Assembly: GCF_014651515.1 (NCBI RefSeq)
Contig: NZ_BMXA01000004.1
Span: forward strand, 62,001-126,000
Direction: 5' to 3'
DNA length: 64,000 nucleotides
DNA from: Arenicella chitinivorans
Lineage (GTDB): Bacteria > Pseudomonadota > Gammaproteobacteria > Arenicellales > Arenicellaceae
Every line of letters starts with the position of its first letter. The stretch's first letter is position 1. A program made the position numbers and the translations under genes. A model generated the notes under the pieces. That model saw nothing but the letters and a program-made list of their open reading frames with translations. It did no database searches and had not been told where the DNA came from. Below are positions 63,612 to 64,000 of the stretch, in pieces.

Positions 63612-64000
63612 ATGAACTTCATTCAAAAATTAGAAGCACAATGGGCAACAAGCAATTCGCTACTGTGTGTCGGACTAGACCCCGATTTGACTCGCATTCC
63701 GTCGCATTTACAGGAGCACGCTGAACCGATCTATCAATTCTGTCGCGCCATTGTCGATGCGACTCATGACGTGGTGTGTGCATACAAACCACAAATCGCC
63801 TACTTCGCCGGTGCCGCCGCAGAAGATCAGCTACAAAAACTGATGGAGTATATTCGTCTTGAATACCCGCATATTCCAATCATTTTAGACTCCAAGCGCG
63901 GTGACATTGGCAGCACCGCCACTATGTACGCCAAAGAAGCCTTTGATCGCTATCAAGCGCACGCAGTAACCATTAACCCTTATATGGGGCGCGACTCTGC
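63612..64000 (+). CDS. pyrF: Orotidine 5'-phosphate decarboxylase, N-terminal part (3' truncated by window)
   Basis: An ATG at 63612 ([11 protein letters not shown]) opens a frame that stays open to the window end (129 codons visible). [20 protein letters not shown] and the catalytic [19 protein letters not shown], with the Asp-Lys pair of the active site, identify the type-2 (long) OMP decarboxylase that makes UMP. The rest lies beyond 64000. Confidence 0.93.
   Translation, partial: MNFIQKLEAQWATSNSLLCVGLDPDLTRIPSHLQEHAEPIYQFCRAIVDATHDVVCAYKPQIAYFAGAAAEDQLQKLMEYIRLEYPHIPIILDSKRGDIGSTATMYAKEAFDRYQAHAVTINPYMGRDS

Overview
The window reads as chromosome of a free-living marine gammaproteobacterium that degrades polysaccharides, of the Arenicella/Alteromonadales-like kind. 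This is inferred from family content, not from a database search. Evidence is a gammaproteobacterial housekeeping block (rpoD, dnaG, yqeY, rpsU, tsaD, plsY, folB) beside a beta-1,3-glucan utilisation locus with a TonB-dependent receptor, three GH16 enzymes, flavin-dependent halogenases, SapC and JmjC-like cupins.

Layout. (1) About 1-20.4 kb is a laminarin-type glucan utilisation locus: a 5'-truncated GH16, an AraC-type membrane regulator, a TonB receptor, halogenase - SapC - cupin - halogenase, an opposing cupin, a malectin-GH16 enzyme, and a leftward pair made of a large modular GH16/CBM6/CBM56/discoidin laminarinase followed by a di-haem peroxidase-like protein carrying the same glucan-binding modules. 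(2) 21-22.4 kb is a LysR/DoxX divergent pair. (3) 22.8-32.1 kb holds three 107-bp tandem repeats derived from the neighbouring CAU tRNA gene, that tRNA, rpoD and dnaG. Two unrelated genes and a gene remnant then interrupt the block before yqeY, rpsU and divergent tsaD. (4) 32.3-56.1 kb is a long accessory stretch between tsaD and plsY-folB. It holds a 3478-residue inverse-autotransporter/beta-helix surface protein, three tail-collar-domain proteins with a DUF6916-like Tat substrate, a secreted propeller-like protein, a lipase, a GNAT enzyme, a YqhA membrane protein, a MATE exporter, regulators, and a DNase II-like lipoprotein paired with a c-type haem lipoprotein. (5) 56.2-64 kb has plsY/folB, a small secreted protein, a lysine-catabolism cluster (saccharopine dehydrogenase family, glutaryl-CoA dehydrogenase, ALDH7) with a divergent Lrp regulator, a fatty-acid desaturase, and the start of pyrF, which runs off the window.

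How the genes work together. In the glucan locus, the secreted GH16 enzymes would cut beta-glucan, the receptor would import oligosaccharides, and the AraC protein would sense the state of the system. The halogenase/SapC/cupin set is a recurrent companion of such receptors with unknown chemistry. The most distinctive candidates for new biology are the glucan-targeted di-haem protein, the tRNA-derived repeat array (comparable in kind to the repeats downstream of E. coli tyrT), the DNase II/haem lipoprotein pair, and the tail-collar/DUF6916 group next to the giant adhesin.
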